DNA of 64,000 nucleotides from Epiperipatus broadwayi (Eukaryota > Onychophora > Udeonychophora > Euonychophora > Peripatidae), in contig JAQFVV010006215.1 of assembly GCA_028023455.1 (NCBI GenBank), positions 632,580 through 696,579 on the forward strand. Reading direction: 5' to 3'. The notes beneath the pieces are model-generated. The model did not search any database. It was not told the DNA's origin and was given only the letters and a program-made list of their open reading frames with translations. This document shows, in pieces, positions 22,830-36,649 of this stretch. The position numbers and the translations under genes are program-made. Numbering within the stretch: the stretch's first letter is position 1; every line of letters starts with the position of its first letter.

Positions 22830-23345
22830 ATATAATAAGATATTATTTTATATAGTGCTATGTTTTTATACTGTAATAGTGATATTAGTGATTAAGCCAA
22901 TGCACATGTGCTTTAAAGGTAAATTATAAATGAATACTCTCACTTTTTTCAGACACAAGATATAGTATTTTAGAAAGAATGGAATGAATCCACCCATTCT
23001 TTTGACCCAAACATTTATGTATAGGAAAATCTTAAGCGTATGGAAATGAGAGTGTGAAGATGTTAAGCAATCACTTTTAATTACATTTATTATGTTTGAA
23101 TGAATGACGCTTGTGAAATCTTCATTTCCATATGCTTAAGATTTACCCATACATAAATGTTTGGGTCTCGAAAGGATGGGTGGATTCATCTATCTTTTCA
23201 AAAAGACTGTATCTTATATTTGGCAAAAGTGAGAGTATTCATTTATAATTTATCTTTAAAGTGCATGTGCATTGGCTTAATCGCTAATATCACTATTTCA
23301 GTATAAAACATAGCATTATATAAAATAATATCTGATTAAATCCTT
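22830..23345. repeat. Family D palindromic element
   Basis: About 510 bp. The left arm begins agatattattttatatagtgctatg and the right arm ends with its complement catagcattatataaaataatatct. Arms pair through the gtgatattagtgattaagccaatgcac block to a centre near 23115. No ORF. It could be a foldback MITE or two inverted truncated copies of a retroelement. Confidence 0.8.
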
Positions 23346-23500
23346 AAAAAAAAGTTTATTAAAGCAACCAATTAAAAAAAAGATGACCTTTATTCTCACA
23401 TTTATTTATATAATATTAAAATCTTTTGTTTAATTTACATTAAATCTTAAATTTGTTAAAGCAACCAATTAAAAAAAAGATGGCCCTTTACATAGGCCAA
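23346..23500 (+). repeat. Local direct repeat
   Basis: ttaaagcaaccaattaaaaaaaagatg occurs at about 23357 and 23456, with similar flanks (ttacattaaatc also at 22521). Short duplication of unknown origin. Confidence 0.6.
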
Positions 23501-24304
23501 GTACATATTGTTTGTTTGTAGATATCAAAAAATAAATAAATTAATATTTGCATGAGTTTTGACAAACTAAGAAAATGTCAGAATACGTAGAGAAAAAAAA
23601 ACATTTAAAGTTTAGTAAATATGAAAATTAATTTTAAAATCACAAGATGATTAAAAAATTAAAACAAATAAAACATTCAATATATGACTAAACTAATGTA
23701 AGAATAAATAAAAAACATTGTTCATTTTTAAACAGTAATAATATAATACTACCTGTAATTAACAAATAATGTAAAATTAAGACCCTAAATACACAACTAA
23801 ACTAATGTGAGAATAAATAAAGAACATATGCTTAAATGAAAATTTCATCAATACTTAAAAAAAAATTATGTGACAAATATTTATTTTGTTATTCATTTTT
23901 GAAGAGTAAATACATATATTAACTATAAGTTCCAATAAAGTGTTACAGATTTTAAATTTCAAAAGAAACTTTTGGAAAAAAAACTATGGCAGCCATCTGT
24001 AATTAACAAATAACCAAAGAATAAAACATTAAATACATGACTAAATTAACATTAGGAATATTTATTTTATGTTTATATTTATTTTACATTGTCCATTTTT
24101 GAATAAAAACTAGGCCGCATCAGGCTTATCATCATGATGTGTGATTCAACTGATTGACAAGTAGATGTGAAACCGGAAAAATAAAATAAAAAATAGTCAA
24201 ACTTGATCTTTTTATTTTAAAGCAATAAAAAAAAAAAACAATTAAACCACGATTTGTTGCACAATCAATAGTTTAATTCACTAATAGATTTATTTAAGTA
24301 TGTC

Positions 24305-25095
<791 letters not shown>

Positions 25096-25099
25096 TCTA

Positions 25100-25300
25100 G
25101 ATAGATGTATAGATATGGAGGTAAGATAATGTATAGGAAAATAGATAAGATGTATGGATGGATACATAAATAGATGAATGAATGAATGGATATATACATA
25201 TAAAGCAATATATAAAGAAATAAATCGCTTGATAACTGGATAGATAGATAGGTTACTAGATATATACATTGATGGATGAATCAGGCAGATAAATGGGCAT

Positions 25301-25348
<48 letters not shown>

Positions 25349-25590
25349 GTAAGTAGGTAGGTAGGTGGGTGGGTGGATGGATGAATGGGGTAGGTAGATA
25401 AGTGGGTGGGTAGATGGAAGGATGGATGGATAGATATATAGATAGATAGACAGATATACAGACAGACAAACAGACAAGCAAACAGATAGATATATAGAAC
25501 AGATGCATGCATTGAGCAATAGATACTGATGGATGAATAGATAAATATTTAGAAAGACGAGCAGATCGTTGCATAAATAGATAGACAGAT
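25100..25590. repeat. GATA/GGTA/GGAT microsatellite region
   Basis: Pure (GATA)n at about 25298-25348, then ggtaggtgggtgg and ggatgaat variants, then ataga/acaga units. Forms the right arm of the palindrome. Confidence 0.95.
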
Positions 25591-26139
25591 GTATAAGAAA
25601 ATCAAACTTTTATTGTTTGACAAAATATGCTTTAATCATTTTTGATACTATTTGTTTTTTCCACTATTTTTGTTGTTGTTGTTGTTTTTTTTAGTCACTT
25701 TAATCTCATAAGATCAAGTTTTAGCTAAAACTTTTTGTTTTTCACTTCACATCTAGATGTCAATCACTTCTACATCATGAGGACAAACCTGTCACAGCTT
25801 TTCTATTTCCCCCTAGTAATATTATATCTATTTGCTATTAAAAAATAAAAAAATATAAATATAAACAAAAAATATTTCTCATGTTAGTTTAATCATGTAC
25901 TTAATGTTCTATTCGTTTTAATTTTGTAATTATAATATGTAAAATTAATTTTGCTTAGCTCTAAATGGTTTTTTTTAACGTATTATGCAGCCACAGTTTA
26001 AAAATCATTCTTTACATTAGTTTAGGCATGTATTCTGCTGTCATATTTGAATATTTTTTTTGTCAATAATCATGCAAACATCTTTGAAATATTTTTCTTA
26101 CTAATTAAAACAAATATCTATAATGAATAATATTTATGT

Positions 26140-26400
26140 AATATAATTTTCACTTTACCACTTTTACACCAGGTGTTGACTGGTCATTTATTTGCTTTTA
26201 ACATCTTGTGAAGGGGTGCAATCATAAACATATACAAAGATATGTGAAAAAGAACTATGATCCCAAGGTCCACATTTCATGCTGAATCAAAATCCATCAG
26301 TTGGCCAAGGTCACATTTTTTACACATATTAACATTGTTCAGTATATATAGGTAGCAACTTATAGTTTAATTGATGTATCAAGCTTACTACACTCACAGC
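26140..26400 (-). mobile_element. Family B copy B3
   Basis: Minus-sense copy. The hammerhead block at 26259-26312 reads CTGATGG in place of CTGATGA and stem II is weak, while GAAA is kept. Probably inactive. Confidence 0.65.
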
Positions 26401-26499
26401 TTTTGCACAAAACACTTGATGGAAGTATATTAATAATTTTTATTAGTCATTCATTAGATTAGAGATTGTCTACTTAATTAATAAGTTCTAAAGTATAAA

Positions 26500-26690
26500 T
26501 TTTCACTACACCACTCTCAAAGCAAGGTAAGAATTGGTTTCTATTCTCTTTTAATACCTTGTGGAAAGGTGTGTGAAAAAGATATATGGTCCTCCAAGAT
26601 GAATATTTTGTCTTAAACCAGTTCTCATCAGTTGATTCATATCATAATCTTTTGCACATATCTTTATCAATTAAACTGTCGTAATTTGCT
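26500..26690 (-). mobile_element. Family B copy B4
   Basis: Minus-sense. The block at 26590-26645 has CTGATGA but CAAA for GAAA and a disrupted stem II. It lies head-to-head with B5. Confidence 0.65.
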
Positions 26691-26895
26691 ATCTATATAC
26701 ACTAAACAATGATAAAGATATGTGTAAAATTTGTGATCTGGGCCAACTGATGAATACTTGTTCAGTATGAAATGTGCATCTTGGAGATCATAGATCTTTT
26801 TTCATATCTTAAAGCAGATAGAAACTAGCCTCTACCTTGTGTGAGAGTGATGTGGTGAAAATTATACTACAGAAATATTATTTATTAAGTGGGAA
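26690..26895 (+). mobile_element. Family B copy B5
   Basis: Plus-sense copy with an intact hammerhead (26734-26790), then a 3' part ending cactac...gtgaaaattatactac that mirrors the left ends of the other B copies. Confidence 0.7.
26734..26790 (+). ncRNA. Type I hammerhead ribozyme in family B, intact
   Basis: Outer stem I TGATC (26734-26738) pairs with GATCA (26786-26790), inner CCAA (26743-26746) with TTGG (26781-26784). The core is CTGATGA (26747-26753). Stem II ATACT/AGTAT pairs over five bases around TGTTC. GAAA is at 26769-26772 and stem III TGT/GCA at 26773-26778. UC follows, so the triplet is AUC and cleavage is expected after 26780. Compared with family A, two stem II pairs and one stem III pair change in a compensatory way, which supports selection on the fold rather than on sequence. 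Confidence 0.85.
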
Positions 26896-28295
26896 ATCTA
26901 TAATCTAATGAAAGATTAATAAAATTCATTAAATTTTTGTAATGTTTTAGAGCCATATTTTTTTTTTTTTAAGCTTTCTATGAAATCTGAAATTTTTGAT
27001 TTGTCTTGAGAAAAATAGATAAGATTGTTTGTTGCTTGGTAATATCTGCAGTGTTCTGTGACTCTCCCTTATGTCAAAAATATTCTAGAACATCTATTTA
27101 AATATTTCCAATAATGTTATGCATGTATATGTATAAATAGGAAAACATAAATATAGTACTAACACAATTAGTGTTATCATGGGATAAGATCATATTGCAA
27201 TTTTACTTTTGATATTGTGCTCAATGTATTGATACTTAACAGTCCTCTAGCAGAGAATAATGAGCTTTTCATTATTGATCACTATTAGATGGTTGTCTGA
27301 GTGAATTATAGTCTGGTTTCCTAAAAATTTTAAGCTTGTTGTAGTAAAAAATTGTAAGATTCACCTCATTTAAGCTGAAGCTTATTTGCATATCAAGCAA
27401 GTGCATTAATTATTACATTATAAAGTTCTTTAAAAATATTATGTATTGAAATGACAAGTCATGTGATTATATTCATTAATCATTTCATAAGATTAAGAAA
27501 ATGTGATGGTTCAATACAGCACAGGATATTCATTCTCCAAAAACAAACTAAGAAAAGCAAAGGGAGATTAAGGCTCTTTAAGTAAAATGAGAAAACATAC
27601 ATTTAAGAAACAAATAATTTGTAACCTTAATAAATAGATATGTTACGTCATATATATATATATTGAAGCCGTGCATATATATACAATTATATATAGCTGG
27701 CTTCACCATTCATTGTGGACTAGCTAAGAACCTAAACCACAATGAATGGACTAATATTTGGTATGGCTGAAGATCTATCAGCCCCATATAGCTATTTGAG
27801 TTGGATAGCTGAGTTTGAAGACATGTAGATGTCCAATTTTCAGATTTTCCACTCAATAGATAACTTTTAGATAAGTGCTTGTTTTTGGGTTGGTGTTTTT
27901 AGATCTAGTGTCTGAACCTACCCTGACATCTCTCTGAGGAGTGCCAAAGCACAAAACTATGGTCAGGGGTTTGGGGAGGGGTTTCTGACAGAGATATTTT
28001 AAGTGCTGGCTCTGCCTAAGCATTTATCATAAAGCTTATAGAGGAATTGGCAATCCTCATTGTTTATAACAATGACTCTTATTGTTTATATATGACTCTT
28101 GTTTTGACTATTTACAATGAATGTATGTTTCTTTTTTTAAAATAAATTATCATCTGCACAAATAGTTACATAAGTTAAAGAGGGAGATTGTTTAAAGTAA
28201 AAAAGATCAATCAAATAAAATATACGAAATTTAAAATTTTTATTTGTAACTATTTTTAAAATATGGCAGAAATAGGTAAGAAATTATCTTATTAA
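26896..28295. other. Mostly unassigned AT-rich DNA
   Basis: It holds a small hairpin at 27707-27748 (ccattcattgtgg / ccacaatgaatgg) and the hammerhead-like element at 27921-27968. Nothing else recognised. Confidence 0.4.
27921..27968 (+). ncRNA. Hammerhead-like relic
   Basis: CCCTGAC (27921-27927) pairs with GTCAGGG (27962-27968). Inside lie CTGAGGA (27934-27940), a perfect 4-bp stem II GTGC/GCAC around CAAA, then AAAA where GAAA is required, and CTATG. Stem II and outer stem I are convincing. The G12 to A change and the unpaired inner stem I argue against present activity. The surrounding 27760-28040 is less AT-rich and may be the rest of the element. Confidence 0.45.
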
Positions 28296-28942
28296 ACAGA
28301 ATCCATTAGGAGGGAATTTAATTAGATAAAATAATCGATAACAGGGTAAAATTTAAACAATGGGCATTATTCACTACTAATGAGTAGACTAAAATAGAAT
28401 TGAAAAGGGTATAAATAAAAAACTTGTCTTTTGTTCTCGATCTTATGCTTGCTGCTGCTGAAGAAAATTTTCTTTTTTTCAGACTTTTTTGGAAAGACGT
28501 TTACTGACAAATTTACAAGAGAATTTAAGGGGAAAGTTGTGCTGTACTTTCTTCAAGCAATAGTCTTTTTTCAAGCAATAATCTTTTTTCTGTTCAGCAT
28601 ATATATCTACAAATTATGAAATATACTATTCTGCAAAAATGCGAGAATAATCTTCTTTGCATTTGCTCTCCTGACTGTTCCTGAGACCAGAGTCATAGCC
28701 ATGTGAGCCAGACAGAGAACTAAAGTGCCTGCCCTACCATTCATGACCGATGCCTACCCTATTAAATAAAATTCTTTCAATGTAAAATGTAAAATAAACA
28801 TCAAGACTCAAAAAGGACTGCCATGCAACATCTATGGTTTCCATTTTAACAACAACTTTCTAGTTACCGGTAACTATTATCCATGATTCAAAATATGTTT
28901 TTGTCTTTCATCAATGTAAATTTAAATGTCTGCTTTGTTATG

Positions 28943-29434
<492 letters not shown>

Positions 29435-31436
29435 TTGAAATCTACACGTTTGCATATTGTAAAATTATATTTAATCAATTGCTTCTTTTTCTCTTTTTCA
29501 AAATATTGTAATGGGTGGTGGTTTATTACTTATAATGGTGACGATAATTCTTATTTATTTTAATTGAAAATGTGTCATTAAATTTTCGCCATTATGCATC
29601 TGTAATTAAGGATTTATTTTTTTGTATGTATTTTATTTTAGAAAGAGAGAAAGGAAATTGCAGAAAGTGCAAATCCCATTCTTAGAATTAATATTTAATT
29701 ACTAAAGGAGTCTATCACCGATATCTTTATTTTTTTATCAATGAGGAGTTATGAATGTACAATCCCATTTTAAAAAGTGTAAAATTAAAATAAATGTTCA
29801 CCTTTATTCTTTAGCAATACCTATTTGGTTCTGTGGGTTGATAGGTTAAACTTTAACTAAATTAGTAAAATATCTACCGATTTGTGTTAGTGATCAAATT
29901 TTTATAAAAGGGACAGTCAATATTATTTCTCTCACGATTTTTCAGTGGTGGTTGAGATTTCACGACATTTTATATATATATTAAAATGGAGTTTCTGTTT
30001 TTAAATTTAAAGGTTGTTTGACCGTATTTATATGATATCATGCACTGGGTGATCTGTGGGTGTCTCAACATGTATTCAGTGTTTCTCTTTTATCAAATCT
30101 GCTTAGGCTAATATACCTGCATAGAGAACTCCATGAAAATAAAAATGAAAAATTCTGGATCTCATATCTATCTCATATATTTCAATGTATGTAACTGGAC
30201 ATTAGCAATAAAACTTTGTACCTGAATCTGGTTCATGATGTTAGCGAACAGTCTTGTATTAGCATCTTGGACACTTCTGTGTTTTGAGACTCTCAGCCTA
30301 CATTCTACTATCACCTTAGAACACCATATTGAACACTTATATTTATTTGAAATCTTCTCAAAATGTTATTGGAATGTTTCAATTATAGCTGGAAATTTCT
30401 GTTGGGGTTACTATTAATTCTTCATTAGTCATTAGTAGAGGACTGTAATTTAAACATGTTCAAAAATGCATTAGTGGAGTTTAACCATGTATTTATTATC
30501 ATGTAACTTCTCTATAGGGTTAATAAATGATGTCTCTCTCTCTCAAAGTTATGTAACTCGCCCATTGATTAGGAATTTTTTTTTTAAACAAAATTTGTAA
30601 TATAAACGTTGTCTCTCATTATTATTACACAAAAGATACTTCCATCTGTATATGGTTGCAGGGAAATAGCCTGTAGCTGAATCAGTAAAACTTTGTAGAT
30701 TACTGCTAGCATAATTGATAAAGGTTTTTTTGTCTGTCATTCACTATAATTAAACTCTTAAGTATTATTTTTCGTGTGTGACACACACACACATATATAT
30801 ATATATATATGAACATGGTCATTATCTACATATACTTGTTAAAATCCATTTGTGTTTCATATCTCTCTGACCATTGGACATACGTTAAGAATAAATTCTA
30901 GCATGATCTGGGAAGTAAGCCACTTAGTACAATCTGGTGGAGTAGGTGAAGTTCGAACCCCCTCTACCTACATCTATAGTTTAGTTTAAATCAGCTCTAT
31001 TTTTCATACTGTTACAATATATGTGTAAACATATTATATCCACCAACTACTCATACATATAATTAAAACAATATATAAAGAGTCGTATAAAATTTTAGGT
31101 AAGATAATTTTAAATTTAATTAATTTTTTAAAAAGTTATGCACAGTTAAAGTTGTGTTTAGAAGAAAATGTAAAACTTATAACAAAAGATTGATTAATTC
31201 CTCAAACTAAGTGGCTGATATATATTTTTGTTATAATTAACAGTTTTTTTTAAAAAAAAGAACAAAACTAATCTAAATATAAAGTAACTAAAAAGATAGA
31301 TTTTTGCATTCTATAAAAATTACAGTAGCCAGAAGTCTACTTATTAGATATGCAATAAATGAAGATTTTTCTGAGCTACAGATTTAAATAAAATATTATC
31401 CAGGTATAACCTTGTATAATTTATTTAAAATACATA

Positions 31437-31870
31437 TATAAATCAATGTTTTGACCAGGTCACACTGGTCATCAACTGGGTAACAAATATTATAAACTAA
31501 TTGTAGAGGCGTTGTAAACACTGATGTATAGCATTAATGACCATTCTATTAATAGAAATAATAATTATGAGAAATTATTTAGATTAATGATATTTTAAAA
31601 AAAAGATCCAACTAGAAGGTAATTTGCATGTATCATTAAGTTTGTTGATAAATTCTGGCCTTTTAAACATCTCAATGACTTCTTTGATCTAACATTGTTG
31701 GAGAGTGTAACATCTGGATAGTATTCTCGTATTAAAAAAATCATCAGTGTTTACTGTGCCTCTACAATTATTTTATAATATTTGCTACCCAGTTGATGAC
31801 AGTGTGACATCGAAGTATTGATTTACATATATATTTTAAATAAATTATATACGGATATATCCAGATAATA
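31437..31870 (-). pseudogene. PLE GIY-YIG tail and 3' UTR at the palindrome centre
   Basis: 31610-31740 is closely similar to the PLE relic at 19030-19190 (ttgcatgtatcatt, ttttaaacatctcaatg, tgtaacatctggata), which encodes the C-terminus of the endonuclease on the minus strand. 31437-31600 matches its 3' UTR (18880-19010), including the ggtcacactggtcatc hairpin and the ttgtagaggcgttgtaa motif. The same UTR appears inverted at 31750-31830. So the palindrome is centred on a PLE 3' end, one arm carrying a little more PLE than the other. Frames are broken. Confidence 0.75.
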
Positions 31871-33713
31871 TTTTATTTTTATATATTGTACTGAGTCAAT
31901 ATCTGTTTGCATAAATCCCGAATAAGGAAGCTATTGTATCTGGTCACTTTGTTTTTACATATATTCTCACAATATATATTGTAATGGTATGAAAAGTCGA
32001 GCTGCTTTAATCTAACCTAGAGATGCAGGTAAAGGGGGTTCAAACCTCACCTACTCCTCCAGATTGTTACTAAGTGACTTGCTCCCCAAATCTCACTAGA
32101 ATATATTCTTAATGTATGCCCTGTGGAAGACCACAAAATGAATTTTAACAAGTAGATATATATAATGACCAGATTTATATATGTGTGTCACACAAAGAAA
32201 AACAAACAATACTACAGAGTTTTAATGATAGTGAATGACAGACAAAAAAAACTTTTATTAGTCATGCTAACAAGACTCTACAAAATTTCACTGATTGAGC
32301 TGCAGGCTATTACCCTACAACCATATACAGATATATATGAAAAATCCCTTCTTTTGTAATAATAATAGACAAAAATTTATATTATAAATTTAAAAAAAAA
32401 TATTTCCAGCAAATGGATGGGTTACATAAAATTCAAAAGAGATACATAATTCATTAACTCTATGGATAGAGCATGTGGTAATAAATAAATGGTTAAACCC
32501 AACTAAAAACTTTTTGGGCATATTTAAATCACAGCCCCCTAATAATAACTAAAGAAAATGAAATTGTGAACCCAGAGGAAATTTCCAGCTATGATTGAAA
32601 TATTTTGAGAAAGATTTTAAAATAAATATAAATATACAATATTGTGTCCAAAGGTGATAGCATATTGTGGAATGGGAGTCTCAAGACATAGCAGCAACCA
32701 AGAGGCTAATACAAGACCGGATAGCACTCCTTCTCTAAGCTGGGTTAGAGAAAAATGGAATCTGTTCACTGACTGCATGAACTGGATTCATATATATGGA
32801 GTTTTATTGCTTATGTCCAGTTACATACATTGAAATATCTGAGATAGATATGAGATCCAGAATTTTCATTTATTTCATGGAGATCTATATGCACGTATAT
32901 TTTAACCTATGCAGACTTGGTAAAAGAAGAACACTCAATATATGCTAAGATGCCCACAGATCACCCAGTGCATGATATCATATAAATACGGTCAAACAAT
33001 CTTTAATTTTTTTTAAAAAAGAAACCCCTCTGCAAAAATACATATATATATATAAATGTTACAAAAGCTCAACCACTACTGAAAATCCCCTGAAAAGTAA
33101 TAGGGAATTTCCCTTTTGTAAAATTTAGATCACTAACACAAATGGGCAGATGTTTTACTGATTTAGTTGAAGTTTAACCCATCTATCCACAGAGCCAAAC
33201 AGTATTTATAAAACTTTAATATATACATATTATAAAATGTGCAATCTCTTATTACAAAAGAATAAAGTGAACATTTATTTTATTTCACGCTCTTTAAAAT
33301 AGAATTTTAAATTTGTAACCCTTCATTAACTAAAAAAAGACATAGATTGGGATCTTCCTTTTATACATATATATATAAAAAAGGGGCTAAATTAAATATC
33401 TTGGAAATGTTATAATAGAATCTTTTATAGTTTATAAGAAAGAATCTTTAGCAATTAAACATTAATTCTAAGAATGGGATTTGCACTTTCTGTGATTTTT
33501 TTTTCTCTCATTCTAAAATAAAATATATACATCAAATAAATCCTTAATTACAAGTGCATAATGGCGGAAAGTTAAGTGATCCATTTCCAATTAAATTAAT
33601 AAGAATTATCGCTGCCATTATACATAATAAACCACCACCCATTATGCCATCTTAAAAAGAGAGAAAAAGAAAGAATTGATGAAACATAATTTTACAAGAT
33701 GCCAACATATATA

Positions 33714-33966
<253 letters not shown>

Positions 33967-34564
33967 ATACACAGAGCAAAGATTTAAATTTACATTGAGA
34001 AAAGACAAAACATTTTAAATCATGGAATTGTTACCGATAACTAGAAGGCTGATGTAAAAATGGAAACCGTTAATGTTGCATTGCAGTCCCTTTTGAGTCT
34101 TGATGTCTATTTCACACTTTCTATTGAAAGAATTAATTAAAACAGGTAGGCATTTATCCTGAATGTAGGGCAGGCACTTTAGTTTTCAGGCTGGCTCACA
34201 TGTCTATGACTCCAATCTCAGGAACATGTGGGAGAGTGAAAGCAAACATTACTCACTCATTTTTGCAGAGTAGCTCATTTTGTTATTTATGGATATATAT
34301 GATGAACAGATAGAAAAAAAAGACTATGGCTTGAAGACAGTACAGCAAGCTTTCCCAGCAAATAATCTTGTAAATTTGCAGCAAACTTCTTTCCGAAAAT
34401 TCTGAATAAAAGCTAATTCTTCAGCAAGACTACAGCAAAGAAACATGCAGCAAGTTTATCTGGATTATACATAAATTCTACTAATTGGTAATATGCATAT
34501 ACTTTAAATTAATATAAAAATTCTTGAGATAAAAGTTCTTATCTGATTTGAAATATTAAATAAT

Positions 34565-35380
34565 GAATTTCTAATAATTGATTAATAATTAAAGTAAATA
34601 ATAGTTCACTTTTTTTTTTTTTACCATGACTGTTCTTTTCTTCCTTGAATTAAAATATGATCGAGACATTTACCATGGCTGTGGATTTGCACATTTCAAT
34701 ATCTGTTCCATGTGATCTATGGTTTTCCCTTAAGGCAAGTATGTAGATTTGCAGTGGGGTTATAGGCATGATAATGAACATCAAGGCAACATTTTGAAGC
34801 AGGATCAGAAGGTGACACCTGTGAATGCATCGGGAATCTAGCCACACATTTGACCATTTGCTATAGTAAACATGAAAATTTCCACTTGGTTGCACATCCA
34901 ATCAAATTGTGCCACTATTTATCACTCTATTGCATTTCTTACAATTCATTACAACTCACAGCAACAATAAAAAAAAACTCCTCTAAAGTTCTCATGGTCA
35001 CTTTTTCTTTCCCCCTCCTATCTCCCATGTAGGTCCCATCTCATTATTTTTTTCCAGGATTTTACTTCTCACACCTAGTTATTTTCAATTAGTCCTTACA
35101 ATTTTTAACAAAGTTTATCTATTAATTTTCCATTCTAAATTTGGTACACATTTCCAGCTAGATATGACGGTTCTTTATAACAGCAAATTTTACAAGAAGA
35201 ATACAAATTTTAGGTTTTTAAAATAATTTATACTATTTTCTTATATATATATTTTTCTTAATAGTGTTACATTCCTAAGAAATATTTGTATTGTGTATAG
35301 ACAATCAAGCACCATCTTTAATTAGATCGAATCTTTTTTTCTTCAAAGATATAAATATTTACTTCTTTCTAAAATTAAAA
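34565..35380. other. AT-rich DNA, no recognised feature
   Basis: No repeat or coding signal. Short open frames at 34650-35032 match nothing I know. Confidence 0.4.
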
Positions 35381-35383
35381 ATA

Positions 35384-36647
35384 ATTAGATGGAATAAATA
35401 ATATTTGTCTAAATCGCATGTTGTTAAATTGGAAATAATAATTGAAAGTTTGCTAATCTTTCACATGCACTAAGACAGCCAATCAGATTTTAAACAGCTG
35501 TCTTAAGAATGATCAGGCCTTGACACACGACAGAGATTTTGACAAGAAAAGGATGATACCAACCTTTTCGCAACTTACCTTTTTAAATATATATAAGACA
35601 GTCTTAAGCATCTTGTCCTGAAAGCTTGAATATATAAACATATACACTTATTATTCATTGTGTTATTAATTTAAGATATTACGGATCGAAATCTTAGATT
35701 TACTAAATCGCAATTTTCTATATGTTAATAATATACTGAAACATCTAATTAACATAAATTTGAATACTCCCCCTCATCACTATCAACCGTTTTATTTTTA
35801 TTTTGCACAGCTATGATTATGAAGCCATAGAGCTTTGAAAATGCTAAGCTTTAAATAAATTTAATAACATATAACTTCTTTAACGAGCATTATAAGTGCA
35901 TAAGTATTGATACTAGATGTTAATATAATTTATCGGCAACATATGTAAATAATATTTGTCTAAATCGCATGTTGTTAAATTGGAAATAATAATTGAAAGT
36001 TTTCTAATCTTTCACATGTGCTAAGACAGCCAATCAGATTTTAAACAGCTGTCTTAAAAATGATCAGGCTTCAACACATGACAGAGATGTTGGCTTTCAG
36101 GCCAAGATGCTTAAGACTGGCTTATATACTTAAAAAGTTAAGTTGAGAAAAGGTTGGTATCATCCTTTTCTTGTCAAAATCTCTGTTGTATGTCAAAGCC
36201 TGATCATTCTTAAGACAGCTGTTTAAAATCTGATTGGCTGTCTTAGTGCATGTGAAAGATTAGCAAACTTTCAATTATTATTTCCAATTTAACAACATGC
36301 GATTTAGACAAATATTATTTACATACATTGCTGATAAATTATATTAACATCTAGAAAATTGCAGTTTAGTAAATCTAAGATTTTGCTCCGTAATATCTTA
36401 AATTAATAACACAATGAATGATAAGTGTATATGTTTATATATTCAAGCTTTCAGGCCAAGATGCTCAAGACTGGCTTATATATTTAAAAAGTTAAGTTGA
36501 GAAAAGGTTGGTATCATCCTTTTCTTGTCAAAATTTCTGTTGTATGTCAAAGCCTGATCATTCTTAAGACAGCTGTTTAAAATCTGATTGGTTGTCTTAG
36601 TGCATGTGAAAGATTAGCAAACTTTCAATTATTATTAGATGGAATAA
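35384..36647. mobile_element. Family F nested inverted repeat with 14-bp flanking duplication
   Basis: ATTAGATGGAATAA lies at 35384-35397 and again at 36634-36647. Between them are four partial copies of one unit: two in direct orientation (35398-35730; 35945-36075) and two inverted (36125-36370; about 36440-36633). Shared blocks include tctaaatcgcatgttg, agacagccaatcagatttt, aacagctgtcttaa and caaccttttc. The flanking repeat looks like a target-site duplication around a composite insertion. No ORF. The last copy is truncated at its outer end. Confidence 0.75.
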
Positions 36648-36649
36648 GT

